Positions 38,927 through 50,439 of a DNA stretch of 64,000 bases are shown here, one piece after another. Under the pieces are notes generated by a model, which had not been told where the DNA came from, did not search any database, and worked only from the letters and a program-made list of their open reading frames with translations. The stretch is taken from assembly GCF_014236855.1 (NCBI RefSeq), contig NZ_CP051261.1, forward strand, positions 3,596,001 through 3,660,000. The letters are read 5' to 3'. Origin of the DNA: Xanthomonas sp. SI. GTDB lineage: Bacteria; Pseudomonadota; Gammaproteobacteria; Xanthomonadales; Xanthomonadaceae. Position 1 is the first letter of the stretch, and each line of letters opens with the position of its first letter. A program made the translations under genes and the position numbers.

Positions 38927-39247
38927 TTACTTCTTTTCGCCACCGGCAATGCCGGTGATCTCGATTTCGGTGTAATGCTGACGATGTCCCTGACGCTTCA
39001 TGTGGTGCTTGCGGCGGCGGAACTTGATGATGCGCACCTTGTCGGCACGGCCATGGGCCACGACCTTCGCGGTGACGGTGGCGCCGTTCAGCGCGTCACC
39101 GAGCTTGATGCCGTCGCTGTCGCCCAGCATCAGGATGTTGTCGAACTTGATCTCGTTGCCGGCTTCGACTTCGAGCTTTTCCACGCGGAGCGTTTCGCCC
39201 TGCGCGACGCGGTATTGCTTACCGCCGGTTACCAGTACTGCGTACAT
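38927..39247 (-). CDS. rplU: 50S ribosomal protein L21
   Basis: 106 residues: [20 protein letters not shown] at the N-terminus and the signature KIRRRKHH-like [19 protein letters not shown] near the C-terminus. It is transcribed from the strong promoter at 39314-39343. Confidence 0.98.
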   Translation of the reverse strand: MYAVLVTGGKQYRVAQGETLRVEKLEVEAGNEIKFDNILMLGDSDGIKLGDALNGATVTAKVVAHGRADKVRIIKFRRRKHHMKRQGHRQHYTEIEITGIAGGEKK

Positions 39248-39313
39248 GACCAGACTTCCTCTGTAGTTATTGTGGTCGCCCCTGCCGTGCCTCTTCGGGC
39301 AGACAGGAGCGGA

Positions 39314-39343
39314 ATTGTAATGGCTTCAGCGGGTTAGGGTCAA
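39314..39343 (-). promoter_or_regulatory. rplU-rpmA promoter
   Basis: On the minus strand TTGACC (39338-39343), an 18-nt spacer and TACAAT (39314-39319) form a near-consensus promoter with a leader of about 60 nt. This is typical of ribosomal protein operons. Confidence 0.7.
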
Positions 39344-39438
39344 GTCCCCACCCCGGCGCGGGCGCGGTCCCGGCGCCACGTCACGATTGGCTGAACCGGC
39401 CAGCCGCGGCAGCCCCCGAATCCTGGCAAATCCGGCAA

Positions 39439-39467
39439 TTGCCCCCACCTGACAAGCTGGGTACGCT
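39439..39467 (+). promoter_or_regulatory. Weak candidate uvrA promoter
   Basis: TTGCCC (39439-39444), 17-nt spacer, TACGCT (39462-39467), about 75 nt before the uvrA ATG. No SOS-type LexA box was recognised nearby. Confidence 0.3.
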
Positions 39468-39540
39468 GATCGATTGCCGTCCCCTCTCCGCCCCCACGCT
39501 GGCCCTGGCTGACGCCCGGCCGGTACAACACGGACCCCTC

Positions 39541-42503
<2,963 letters not shown>

Positions 42504-42507
<4 letters not shown>

Positions 42508-42932
42508 GCGCATCCCCCGCCGATTCCTCCCCCTCGTACAAGCCGCTGGCGCGCGTGCCGATCAGCGTGCGCTGGCGCGACATGGACAGCATGGGCCACG
42601 TCAACAACGCCAAGTACATCTCCTACCTGGAAGAAGCGCGCGTGCGCTGGCTGCTGCAGGTGGAAGGCTTCTCGATGCGCAACCGCATCGCCCCGGTGGT
42701 GGCCGCGACCAACGTCAACTACCGGCGCCCGATCGTGTGGCCGAACGACATCGTGGTGGAGCTGTTCGTCGAGCGCATGGGCAGCAGCAGCATCACCGTC
42801 GGCCACCGCATCGTCGACCAGAAGGACGACAGCGTGCTGCATTCGGACGGCAACGTGGTGGTGGTGTGGATCGACACCGAAACCGGCAAGAGCGCACCGC
42901 TGCCGGACGAGATCCGCGCGGCCTGCGGCTGA
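42504..42932 (+). CDS. Acyl-CoA thioesterase, hotdog fold (YbgC/4HBT type)
   Basis: 142 residues. The pattern [25 protein letters not shown] is the 4-hydroxybenzoyl-CoA thioesterase-type hotdog signature, with the catalytic Asp in [11 protein letters not shown]. Likely substrates are acyl-CoAs. It is translationally coupled to uvrA by a 4-nt overlap; the functional link is not obvious. Confidence 0.88.
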
Positions 42933-42942
42933 TTGAAACGCC

Positions 42943-43043
42943 GGGATTGGGGATGACCAGCCGTTCGGCTGTGGAAAGCCGGAATTCGGGATTGGCAGAC
43001 CCACGCAAGATCGCTTTTGCGAATCCCAAATCCCCAATCCCCG
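42943..43043. repeat. Degenerate heptad repeats (GGGATTN type), copy 4, dispersed
   Basis: Three short arrays at about 42943-42955, 42981-42995 and 43021-43043. The last, read on the minus strand with its GGGC neighbour, has four G-runs. They lie between the thioesterase and REP element 2. Confidence 0.7.
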
Positions 43044-43047
43044 CCCT

Positions 43048-43126
43048 TGTAGGAGCGGCTTCAGCCGCGACAGGCACCATCCGAAATCCTGGCACCGAAC
43101 CGGTCGCGGCTGAAGCCGCTCCTACA
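43048..43126. repeat. REP-like palindromic element 2 (paired, inverted)
   Basis: TGTAGGAGCGGCTTCAGCC at the left and its complement at the right, with a 30-odd nt middle. It lies between the hotdog thioesterase and the PCu(A)C gene, which converge. Confidence 0.88.
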
Positions 43127-43157
43127 GGAAAGCCAGGATGCAGCGCACTCGGGACCA

Positions 43158-43192
43158 TCCCCCGGGTCCCCGGTCCCGAGTCCCGAGTCCCG
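43158..43192. repeat. Degenerate heptad repeat, GGGACYN type
   Basis: On the minus strand GGGACTC, GGGACTC, GGGACCG, GGGACCC are consecutive 7-bp units. It is a second unit type of the same kind of array, just downstream of the PCu(A)C stop. Confidence 0.65.
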
Positions 43193-43199
43193 CCAAAAG

Positions 43200-43685
43200 C
43201 TACGGCTTGCTCGCACTCACCTTCAACGCGCCCTGCACTTCGCGCCCATCCTCCAGCACGAAGCTGATCGGCAGACTCGCCCCCTCGCGCAGCGGCTGCG
43301 CCGGCTGCATCAGCATCAGGTGCAGGCCGCCGGGCTGCAGCACCGCGTCGGCGCCGGCGGCCAGCGGCAGGCGCTCGAGCTCGCGCATCTTGCTGACCCC
43401 GTCCACCTGCGTGCTCTGGTGCAGGCTCACGTCGGCGAACGCCGGGCTGCGCACCGCCACCACCGCCAGCGCCTGCTTGCACGGGTTGTGCAGGCGGCCG
43501 AAACCGGCGGCCATCGGCATCGCCGCGTTCGGCGGCAGCCGCACCCAGCCCGCCTGCAATTGCGGCAGACAGCCAGCGGCCTTGGATGCGGCCGGCGCCG
43601 CCAAGGCGGCCCCCGGCGCCGAAACGGCCAAACACGCCAGCCCGATGGCCAGCCCCCGTACGCATGCGGATGGTTTGAGCTTCAT
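43200..43685 (-). CDS. PCu(A)C family periplasmic copper chaperone
   Basis: 161 residues with a signal peptide (RGLAIGLACLAVSAPGAALA). The copper-binding signature H-x10-M-x21-H-x-M is met in VSLHQSTQVDGVSKM and HLMLM. These proteins hold Cu(I) and deliver it to the CuA or CuB site of oxidases. No oxidase gene is adjacent. It is divergent from an enoyl-CoA hydratase over only 48 nt. Confidence 0.92.
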   Translation of the reverse strand: MKLKPSACVRGLAIGLACLAVSAPGAALAAPAASKAAGCLPQLQAGWVRLPPNAAMPMAAGFGRLHNPCKQALAVVAVRSPAFADVSLHQSTQVDGVSKMRELERLPLAAGADAVLQPGGLHLMLMQPAQPLREGASLPISFVLEDGREVQGALKVSASKP

Positions 43686-43733
43686 GGCTCTATGATAGCG
43701 GTCCCGCCCCGCGCCGCCTTCGGAAGCTTTCGC

Positions 43734-44513
43734 ATGACCTCGCTGATCCAGGTTCTCGACCACGGCCCCATCCGCCAGCTGCGCCTGGCACGCGCGCCGG
43801 TCAACGCGCTCGACACCGCCCTGTGCGCCGAACTGGCCGCGGCGATCGCGCAGGCGCAGGCCGACGCGGTGCACGCGCTGGTGCTGTCCGGCAGCGAACG
43901 CATCTTCTCCGCCGGCATGGACGTGCCGCACCTGCTCGGGCACGGCGACGACCGCGCCAAGCTGCTCGACAGCTGGCAAGCCTTCTTCGGCGCGGCGCGC
44001 GCACTGGCCAACAGCGCGATCCCGGTGGTGGCTGCGCTGACCGGGCACGCCCCGGCCGGCGGCTGCGTGCTGGCGCTGTGCTGCGACTACCGGGTGATGG
44101 CGCGCAGTCCCGAGCCGGCGCATCCGCTCAGCATCGGCCTCAACGAGACCCAGGTCGGCCTGGTCGCGCCGGAAGGCATCCAGCACCTGCTGCGGCGCGT
44201 GGTCGGCGCCCACCGCGCCGAGCGGCTGCTGGTCGGCGGCGATCTGGTCAGCGCCGAGCGCGCGCTGGAGATCGGCCTGGTCGACGAACTGGTGGACGCC
44301 GAACTGGTCGTCGCGCGTGCGGTGGCCTGGCTGCAGGAACTGCTGCAGCGGCCGCGGCAGCCGATGCTGCAGACCCGCGCGATCGCCCGCGCCGACCTGC
44401 ACGCCGCGCTGGCCGACGAGCACATCCAGCTCGAGCGCTTCGTCGACAGTTGGCAGGCGCCGGACACCCAGGCCGCACTGCACGCACTGGTGGCCAGGCT
44501 GGGCAAGCGCTGA
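43734..44513 (+). CDS. Enoyl-CoA hydratase/isomerase family protein
   Basis: 259 residues, crotonase superfamily. The oxyanion-hole motifs are FSAGMDV and HAPAGGCVLALCCDYRVMA. NETQVGLVAPEG follows where catalytic Glu residues usually lie. The substrate is not readable. A good ribosome site (GGAAG, 8 nt) precedes the ATG. tesB lies downstream, so fatty-acid or acyl-CoA metabolism is a fair guess. Confidence 0.88.
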   Translation: MTSLIQVLDHGPIRQLRLARAPVNALDTALCAELAAAIAQAQADAVHALVLSGSERIFSAGMDVPHLLGHGDDRAKLLDSWQAFFGAARALANSAIPVVAALTGHAPAGGCVLALCCDYRVMARSPEPAHPLSIGLNETQVGLVAPEGIQHLLRRVVGAHRAERLLVGGDLVSAERALEIGLVDELVDAELVVARAVAWLQELLQRPRQPMLQTRAIARADLHAALADEHIQLERFVDSWQAPDTQAALHALVARLGKR

Positions 44514-44549
44514 GCCGCGCCTGCACGCAGGCGGGCGCGGACGGCCCGG

Positions 44550-44555
44550 TATAAT
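44550..44555 (+). promoter_or_regulatory. Perfect -10 hexamer in front of tesB
   Basis: TATAAT sits 12 nt before the TTG at 44568. No good -35 is found at the normal distance. Start of transcription would be near 44562, so the message would be leaderless or nearly so. Confidence 0.5.
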
Positions 44556-44567
44556 CGTCGACACTCA

Positions 44568-45497
44568 TTGCCCAGGCCCCGCCTCTTGTCCGCCAAGCCG
44601 CCCGCTCCCGTCGTCTCCGAACTGATCGAACTGCTGTCGCTGGAACGGCTGGAGGACAACCTGTTCCGCGGCCAGAGCCGCGACATCGGCACCAAGTACG
44701 TGTTCGGCGGGCAGGTGCTGGGGCAGGCGTTGTCGGCGGCGCAGGCGACGGTGGACAACGGCCGCCGCGCGCATTCGCTGCACGCCTATTTCCTGCGCGC
44801 CGGCGACATCGACCATCCCATCGTCTACGACGTGGACCGCACCCGCGACGGCGGCAGTTTCTCGGTGCGCCGGGTCACCGCGGTCCAGCACGGCAAGGTG
44901 ATCTTCTTCTGCGCCGCCTCGTTCCAGGAGCAGGAAGACGGCGCCACGCATCAGCTGAAGATGCCGGAAGTGCCGCAGCCGGAAGACATCGAACCGACCC
45001 AGGCGGCGCGCCCGGACGTGCTGGCGACGCTGCCGACCAAGGTGCAGCGCTGGCTCTCGCGCGGCGGCCCGTTCGAGTTCCGCCACGTCTACCCGCGCGA
45101 TGAACTCAACCCGCCCAAGCGCCCGCCGTTCCAGCAGATGTGGTTGCGCCTGAGCGAGCCGGTCGGCGACGCGCCGGAACTGCACCAGGCGCTGCTGGCC
45201 TACGCCTCGGATTTCCACCTGCTCGGCACCGCGACCTTTCCGCACGGCATCAGCTACTACACGCCGAACGTGCAGATGGCCTCGCTCGACCACGCGCTGT
45301 GGTTCCACCGCCCGTTCCGCGCCGACGACTGGCTGCTGTACTCGCTGGACAGCCCCAGCGCGCAGGGGTCGCGCGGGCTGGCGCGCGGCCAGTTCTTCAC
45401 CCGCGACGGGGTGCTGGTCGCCAGCACCGCGCAGGAAGGCCTGATCCGCGTGGTGCCCGAAGCCGGCGCCGCGGCGCAGGTTCCGGCCAAGGACTGA
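44568..45497 (+). CDS. tesB: Acyl-CoA thioesterase II
   Basis: 309 residues, the usual size for the double-hotdog TesB, which hydrolyses medium- and long-chain acyl-CoAs. Seen: FGGQVLGQALSAAQATV, HSLHAYFLRAGD, and the second hotdog with ASDFHLLGTA and SLDHALWFHRPFRADDWLLY. There is no ATG at the start. TTG at 44568 is annotated; TTG at 44586 (MSAKPPAPVVSEL) is an alternative. The next gene follows after 10 nt. Confidence 0.93.
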   Translation: MPRPRLLSAKPPAPVVSELIELLSLERLEDNLFRGQSRDIGTKYVFGGQVLGQALSAAQATVDNGRRAHSLHAYFLRAGDIDHPIVYDVDRTRDGGSFSVRRVTAVQHGKVIFFCAASFQEQEDGATHQLKMPEVPQPEDIEPTQAARPDVLATLPTKVQRWLSRGGPFEFRHVYPRDELNPPKRPPFQQMWLRLSEPVGDAPELHQALLAYASDFHLLGTATFPHGISYYTPNVQMASLDHALWFHRPFRADDWLLYSLDSPSAQGSRGLARGQFFTRDGVLVASTAQEGLIRVVPEAGAAAQVPAKD

Positions 45498-45507
45498 GGC
45501 GACGACG

Positions 45508-46020
45508 ATGCGGCAGATCTTCAGCAGTCAACGCGTGGAAACCGCCGAAGGCGTGGCCAAGCTGTTGCGCGAGCAAGGCATCGAGGTGCGGCTGAGCAAC
45601 GGCCGTTCCTATCGCAGCCGGCGCAGCGGCCAGTTCAGCTACATCGACCCGGTGGCGACCCAGGTGCAGCCGACGGTGTGGGTGGTGCACGCCGACGACC
45701 AGCCGCGCGCGCGCGCCTTGCTGCGCGAGTCCGGCCTGATCGACAGCACCCGCCAGGACCCGGCGCAGACGCTGCCGTACCTGAGCGAATTCCGCTCGCA
45801 GGCGGTACCGGACAACGGCAAGCGCTGGGCGTGGCGGCTGCGCGTCGCGCTGCTGCTGGCGATCGGCGCGGTGGCGCTGGTGACGGTGCTGCGTCATCGC
45901 GGCAACCAGACCCCCGCCCCCGCTCCGGCCGCAGCGCCAGCCGCCGCACCGCCGTCGCAACCGGCGCAAGACAGCGACGAAGTGCGCGTGCGGGTGCAAC
46001 CGGCGCAGCGCGGCAACTGA
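45508..46020 (+). CDS. Single-span membrane protein with DUF2007-like N-terminus
   Basis: 170 residues. Residues 1-95 resemble the DUF2007-type domain (RQIFSSQRVETAEGVAKLLREQGIEVRL; then WVVHADDQPRARALLRESGL), which is common in proteins labelled 'pathogenicity-like' in Xanthomonas. A single span (RVALLLAIGAVALVTVL) is followed by a Pro/Ala-rich linker. No catalytic motif. Likely co-transcribed with tesB. Confidence 0.75.
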   Translation: MRQIFSSQRVETAEGVAKLLREQGIEVRLSNGRSYRSRRSGQFSYIDPVATQVQPTVWVVHADDQPRARALLRESGLIDSTRQDPAQTLPYLSEFRSQAVPDNGKRWAWRLRVALLLAIGAVALVTVLRHRGNQTPAPAPAAAPAAAPPSQPAQDSDEVRVRVQPAQRGN

Positions 46021-46147
46021 GCCGTCAGCAGCAGCGAAGGCATGCTGTTTTTGCAGGGTTTGGAGTGGCCGCTGACGATCGACGGCCGCCGAAGCCGGCG
46101 ATTGAAACCGCTCGCGATCGCCTGGCTGCACTGCTGGCTGGCTGCAC

Positions 46148-46230
46148 TGTAGGAGGGGCTTCAGCCCCGACAGGCTGCCGAAGTTCTCCACTTCGCCAAG
46201 GTGCCTGTCGCGGTTGAAACCGCTCCTACA
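46148..46230. repeat. REP-like palindromic element 3 (paired, inverted)
   Basis: TGTAGGAGGGGCTTCAGCC and its inverted partner (CGGTTGAAACCGCTCCTACA), 80-odd bp in all. The two arms differ at a few positions, as in the other copies. Confidence 0.85.
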
Positions 46231-46285
46231 GGAGCATGGCGTTTGGCCCGGTGTGCCGCGAGTCCGCTGCGTGGACAAATAAAAA

Positions 46286-46313
46286 CGCCCCTGCGCATCG
46301 CTGCGCAGGGGCG
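46286..46313 (-). terminator. Terminator after the EF-hand gene
   Basis: A perfect 12-bp stem (CGCCCCTGCGCA / TGCGCAGGGGCG) with a TCGC loop, followed on the minus strand by TTTTTATTT. It lies about 75 nt past the stop, beyond the GCAACA array. Confidence 0.85.
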
Positions 46314-46321
46314 GTTGTCGA

Positions 46322-46379
46322 TCGGCGCCTTGTTGCTGTTGCTTGTTGCTTATTGCCTGTTGCGGATTGTCTGTTGCGT
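46322..46379. repeat. Degenerate heptad repeat, GCAACAR type
   Basis: On the minus strand GCAACAG, GCAATAA, GCAACAA and similar 7-bp units form an array immediately after the EF-hand stop and before its terminator. Confidence 0.65.
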
Positions 46380-46389
46380 GGTGGAACGA

Positions 46390-46995
46390 TCAGTTCGCGT
46401 CGGGTGCGGCCGGCATCGGCTTCGCGCCATGCTTCTGACCGGGCTTCTGGCCGGGCTTGTGCATCCACATCGACTGCGCCGCATCGAACTCGGCGCGGCT
46501 GAGCATGCCGTCCTTGTTGGTATCGGCCTTGGCGAACCATGCGTCGCGATGCTGCTTGGCGCGCAGCTCGAAATCGGCGCGATCGACGAAGCCGTCCTTG
46601 TTCGCGTCCATCTTGTCGAAGCGCTCGGCGAACTTCGGATCGGCCTTGGCCTCGTCGCGGCTGATGCGGCCGTCCTTGTTGGTATCCAGCTTGGCCCACA
46701 TCGCGCCGTGGTCGCCGCGTCCGCCGCGCTCGCCGTGACGGCCATGGCGCGGGAACTCGTCGGGGCTCAGCTTGCCGTCGTGGTTCTTGTCCATCGCGTC
46801 GAAGTGCTCGGCCAGGCGCGGGTTGGCCGCAGCCTCGCTGCGATCGACGACGCCGTCGCCGTTCTTGTCCAGCTTGGCGAACCAACCGGCGTCGGCCGGC
46901 GCGGCGGAATCGGCCGGGGGCGGATTGGCGGCATAGGCACCGCCGGACAGCACGGCGAGCATGGCCAGGGCGAGCAGCGGATTGCGGTAATTCAT
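46390..46995 (-). CDS. Secreted protein with five EF-hand motifs
   Basis: 201 residues with a signal peptide ([17 protein letters not shown]). Five EF-hand-type calcium loops are seen: [48 protein letters not shown] and [12 protein letters not shown], each with the D-x-[ND]-x-DG pattern. A His/Gly-rich linker separates the second and third. The tail is Lys/Pro/Gly-rich. Probably a calcium-binding periplasmic or secreted protein; the partner is unknown. The ribosome site AGGGAG lies 7 nt before the ATG. Confidence 0.9.
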   Translation of the reverse strand: MNYRNPLLALAMLAVLSGGAYAANPPPADSAAPADAGWFAKLDKNGDGVVDRSEAAANPRLAEHFDAMDKNHDGKLSPDEFPRHGRHGERGGRGDHGAMWAKLDTNKDGRISRDEAKADPKFAERFDKMDANKDGFVDRADFELRAKQHRDAWFAKADTNKDGMLSRAEFDAAQSMWMHKPGQKPGQKHGAKPMPAAPDAN

Positions 46996-47209
46996 GGAAA
47001 ACTCCCTGAGGGAAAGGAAGACACCTGCCGGCGCGGAAAGCGCGTGCGGCAGTCACCAGCGCAGCAGCGACGGACCGCAAAGCGGGCCGGCGCAGCGGCG
47101 CCTTCACTGCAATCAACGCCCCGTTGCAGGCGCGGTTGACCCGCGCCGGGGCGCATTCATGCGGCGGACAGTCGCGGCCGCTGCGATCGCGAAGCGCTAT
47201 GCTCGGTGC

Positions 47210-47971
47210 ATGGCCATCCACACCGACGCCAGCGACGACCTGCGCCTGTTCCAGACCGGCCAGCACGCGTGCGGCTATTGGCCCGAGCGGCAGGCGCGCG
47301 ATCTGGTGCTGGACCCGCACGACCCGCGCCTGGGCGCGCTGTATCCGCTGGCGCTGAGCTGGGGGTTCCGCCGTTCCGGCGACCTGGTCTACCGGCCGCA
47401 TTGCGACCACTGCCGCGCCTGCGTGGCGGTGCGCATCCCGATCGCCGAGTTCGTGCCCGATCGCAGCCAGCGCCGCTGCCTGGCGCGCAATGCCGACATC
47501 GACACGCGCATCGTCGCCGCCGAACGCAACGAGGAACAGTTGGCGCTGTACCAGCGCTACCTGCGCATGCGCCATCCGGGCGGCGGCATGGATGCGCACG
47601 GCGCGCACGAGTTCGACCAGTTCCTGATCGGCCGCTGGTCGCATGGGCGCTTCCTGGAGATGCGCCAGAAGACCGCGGACGGACAGCGCGGGCCGCTGCT
47701 GGGGGTGGCGGTCACCGACATCGCCGAGCAGGCCCTGTCGGCGGTCTACACCTTCTACGATCCCGACGTCGCCGCGCGCGGGCTGGGCACGCTGGCGATC
47801 CTGCAACAGATCGCCTGGGCCAAGCGCGAAGGCCTGAGCCATCTGTACCTGGGCTACTGGATCCGCGGCCACCAGAAGATGGACTACAAGCGCCGCTTCC
47901 GGCCGCTGCAGGCCTACGACGGGCGCACCTGGCGCGACTTCGACGACAGCGCCGGCCGCCTCGGCGACTGA
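47210..47971 (+). CDS. bpt: Aspartate/glutamate leucyltransferase (N-end rule)
   Basis: 253 residues. Bpt adds Leu to proteins with N-terminal Asp or Glu so that ClpS/ClpAP can degrade them. Seen: the Cys-rich N-terminal block ([30 protein letters not shown]) and the C-terminal GNAT-like part ([48 protein letters not shown]). Length is normal for this family. ATG at 47210 is chosen because it gives MAIHTD ahead of the conserved block. Confidence 0.95.
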   Translation: MAIHTDASDDLRLFQTGQHACGYWPERQARDLVLDPHDPRLGALYPLALSWGFRRSGDLVYRPHCDHCRACVAVRIPIAEFVPDRSQRRCLARNADIDTRIVAAERNEEQLALYQRYLRMRHPGGGMDAHGAHEFDQFLIGRWSHGRFLEMRQKTADGQRGPLLGVAVTDIAEQALSAVYTFYDPDVAARGLGTLAILQQIAWAKREGLSHLYLGYWIRGHQKMDYKRRFRPLQAYDGRTWRDFDDSAGRLGD

Positions 47972-48032
47972 TCCTGCCGCCAGTCGAGCGCGCTGCGCGC
48001 AACACATGCGCCGACCCGCCCCGCTGCAACAC

Positions 48033-48056
48033 TGCAGGAGGGGCTTCAGCCCCGAC
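48033..48056. repeat. REP-like element 4 (single half)
   Basis: TGCAGGAGGGGCTTCAGCC, one arm only, with no inverted partner nearby. It is a solitary REP copy between bpt and the next gene. Confidence 0.75.
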
Positions 48057-48170
48057 CCGACCCCATCCGAAGCCGCGAACAACCGCGGGCACCGCATCAC
48101 CGCGCAGTGCCGACCCGCGCACCGCCACCGCGCCATCGTTCCGCCATGCGCCGCATGCGAACATGCGCGC

Positions 48171-49394
48171 ATGAACCCACGCGCCCTGTTGCTCGCCCTG
48201 ACCCTGCTGTGCGGCGCCTGCTCGCACACCGGCTCCGCCCCGACCGCCACCACGCCCGCGCCGCCCGCCGCCGCGGCGCTGCGCCTGGCCACCTTCAACA
48301 CCTCGCTGAATTCGGACGAGGACGGCGGCCTGATCGCCGCGCTGCAGGGCGACAGCGCGCAGGCGCGCAAGATCGCTGCGGTGCTGCAGCAGGTGCGCCC
48401 GGACCTGGTGCTGCTCAACGAATTCGACTACGACGATGCGCACCGCGCCGCCGACCTGTTCCAGCAGCGCTACCTGGAAGTCGCCCAGCCGCTCGGCGGC
48501 GCCGCGTTGCACTACCCGTACCGCTACCTGGCGCCGGTCAACACCGGCGTGCCCAGCGGGCTGGACCTGGACAACGACGGCAGCGTCGGCGGCGACGGCC
48601 GCGCGCGCGGCAACGACGCGTGGGGCTACGGCCTGCATCCCGGCCAGTACGGCATGCTGCTGCTGTCCAGGTATCCGATCGACGCCGCGGCGGTGCGCAG
48701 CTTCCGCCTGTTCAAGTGGAGCGCGATGCCCGGCGCGTTGCGCCCGACCGTTCCGCCCGACGGCCGCCCGTTCTACAGCGATGCGGTGTGGGCGCAACTG
48801 CGGCTGTCGTCGAAATCGCATTGGGACGTGCCGGTGCGCACGCCGCTGGGCTTGGTCCACGCCCTGGTCGCGCATCCCACGCCGCCGGTGTTCGACGGCG
48901 CCGAGAAGCGCAACGCCGCGCGCAACCACGACGAACTGCGGCTGTGGCGCGAGTATCTGGACAACAACGCCAGCGCGACATGGCTGTGCGACGACGCCGG
49001 CCGTTGCGGCGGCCTGGCCGCCGATGCGCGCTTCGTGATCCTGGGCGATCTCAACAACGACGTCATCGACGGCGAAGGCCGCCACGATGCGATCCGCGCG
49101 CTGGTCGAGCACCCGCGCGTGCTGCGCTACCCGACTCCGCACAGCGCCGGCGGCGAAGAAGCCGCGCGCGCCTATGCCGCGCACGGCATCGCCCACCGCG
49201 GCCCGCCGCAACAGGTCACCGGCGATTTCGGGCCGAAGGCCGGCGCGATGCGGCTGGACTACGTGCTGCCGTCCAACGGCTTCCGCTACCTGGACAGCGG
49301 CGTGTTCTGGCCGGCCTCCAGCGTCCGGGCCGCGGCGATCGCCGACGGCAGCGACCATCACCTGGTGTGGGTGGATGTGGCTGGGGAGCCGTGA
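48171..49394 (+). CDS. Endonuclease/exonuclease/phosphatase family lipoprotein
   Basis: 407 residues. The N-terminus (NPRALLLALTLLCGAC) is a probable lipoprotein signal, though the lipobox is imperfect. The EEP (DNase I-like) fold is visible: LATFNTSLNSDEDGG, LLNEFDYDD (metal-binding Glu), LGDLNNDVIDGEG and GSDHHLVWVD near the end (catalytic Asp/His). The substrate may be nucleic acid, phosphoesters or lipids. It stands alone between bpt and the roadblock operon. Confidence 0.85.
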   Translation: MNPRALLLALTLLCGACSHTGSAPTATTPAPPAAAALRLATFNTSLNSDEDGGLIAALQGDSAQARKIAAVLQQVRPDLVLLNEFDYDDAHRAADLFQQRYLEVAQPLGGAALHYPYRYLAPVNTGVPSGLDLDNDGSVGGDGRARGNDAWGYGLHPGQYGMLLLSRYPIDAAAVRSFRLFKWSAMPGALRPTVPPDGRPFYSDAVWAQLRLSSKSHWDVPVRTPLGLVHALVAHPTPPVFDGAEKRNAARNHDELRLWREYLDNNASATWLCDDAGRCGGLAADARFVILGDLNNDVIDGEGRHDAIRALVEHPRVLRYPTPHSAGGEEAARAYAAHGIAHRGPPQQVTGDFGPKAGAMRLDYVLPSNGFRYLDSGVFWPASSVRAAAIADGSDHHLVWVDVAGEP

Positions 49395-49419
49395 TTGGGG
49401 AGTCGGGATTAGGGATTGG
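49391..49419. repeat. Degenerate heptad repeat (GGGATTN type), copy 5
   Basis: Units of the same kind (GGGAGTC, GGGATTA, GGGATTG) begin at the stop codon of the EEP gene. Confidence 0.75.
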
Positions 49420-49482
49420 TGGCGCCGGCGGGCGGCCGGCAACTGAGCTGATCCGGACTTTGGGGGTCGCCGCACCCCGGCC

Positions 49483-49496
49483 TTGATCCAGATCAA
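49483..49496. promoter_or_regulatory. Perfect FNR-type box
   Basis: TTGAT-CCAG-ATCAA is an exact match to the FNR/Anr consensus. A -10 candidate (TATCCA, 49517-49522) places the centre of the box about 40 bp before the start site, the class II activator position. It precedes the roadblock operon. Confidence 0.75.
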
Positions 49497-49565
49497 GGGC
49501 AAGACCGCGCAAACGCTATCCAATGCATCCCGCACCCCGTCGGGATGCGTCATCGGATAGCGAGC

Positions 49566-49928
49566 ATGCGAACGCAACAGCTGCAACAGGCGCTGGAGGG
49601 ACTCAACGGCGCCACCGCCGACATCGAGGCCTCGGCGCTGATCTCCCTGGATGGCCTGATGATCGCCTCGGCGATGCCGCAGGGCATGGACGAGGACCGC
49701 GTCGGCGCGATGTCGGCAGCGCTGCTGGCGCTGGGCGAGCGCAGCGCGCGCGAACTGGCGCGCGGGCCGCTGGAGCGGGTGCTGATCCAGGGCGAACTCG
49801 GCTACGTGATCATGAGCGCGGCCGGACGCGAAGCGGTGCTGACCGTGCTGGCCAAGCCCAGCGCCAAGCTCGGCCTGGTGTTCCTGGACATCAAGCGCGC
49901 CGCCCACGCGCTGCAGCAGATCCTCTAG
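49566..49928 (+). CDS. Roadblock/LC7 domain protein
   Basis: 120 residues, essentially one roadblock domain: GATADIEASALISLDGLMIASAMPQGMDEDRVGAMSAALL and the second half VLIQGELGYVIMSAAGREAVLTVLA. Bacterial roadblock proteins (MglB-like) act as small-GTPase regulators or scaffolds. No MglA-type GTPase is nearby. First gene of a five-gene operon with 10 nt to the next. Confidence 0.88.
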   Translation: MRTQQLQQALEGLNGATADIEASALISLDGLMIASAMPQGMDEDRVGAMSAALLALGERSARELARGPLERVLIQGELGYVIMSAAGREAVLTVLAKPSAKLGLVFLDIKRAAHALQQIL

Positions 49929-49938
49929 GAGCTCCGCC

Positions 49939-50439
49939 ATGCCGCTGCCGCCGATGGATCCGCCGCACGAACCGCACCGCAGCGCCGAGCTGCGCTACCA
50001 CGACGGCAGCCGTCGCCTGGTGTACTGGAGCGAACGTGAAGTGGCCTATCCGGACGGGCGCCTGATCGTCTCGCGCACCGACCTGGACGGCGTCATCACC
50101 CACGCCAACGACGCCTTCGTCGAACTCAGCGGCTGGCCGCGGGCGACGCTGACCGGCGCGCCGCACTGCATCCTGCGCCATCCGGACATGCCCAGGCGCG
50201 CGTTCGCCGACCTGTGGGACACAGTGCTGGGCGGCGAAAAGTGGCACGGCTACGTCAAGAACCTGCGCCGCGACGGCGCCTGTTACTGGGTCTACGCCAC
50301 CGCGCTGCCGAACGTGCGCAACGGCCAGGTGGTCGGCTTCACTTCGGTGCGGCGCAAGCCCTCGCGGCGGCGCATCGACGCGCTGCAACCGCTGTACGCG
50401 CAGTGGCTGCAGAACGAACGCGCGGAGGCCCCGGCATGA
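49939..50439 (+). CDS. PAS domain protein, Aer-like
   Basis: 166 residues. One PAS domain close to that of the aerotaxis sensor Aer: DGVITHANDAFVELSGWPRATLTGAPHCILRHPDMP, then FADLWDTVLGGEKWHGYVKN and YWVYATALPNV. In Aer this domain carries FAD and senses redox state. Here there is no output domain, so it must signal by contact with partners. The stop overlaps the next start (ATGA). Confidence 0.88.
   Translation: MPLPPMDPPHEPHRSAELRYHDGSRRLVYWSEREVAYPDGRLIVSRTDLDGVITHANDAFVELSGWPRATLTGAPHCILRHPDMPRRAFADLWDTVLGGEKWHGYVKNLRRDGACYWVYATALPNVRNGQVVGFTSVRRKPSRRRIDALQPLYAQWLQNERAEAPA

Larger units (their letters stand above)
46021..46389. other. Spacer with REP 3, terminator and GCAACA heptad array
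   Basis: 369 bases between two converging genes. It holds a REP element, a terminator and a degenerate array, each listed separately. Nothing else was recognised. Confidence 0.6.
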
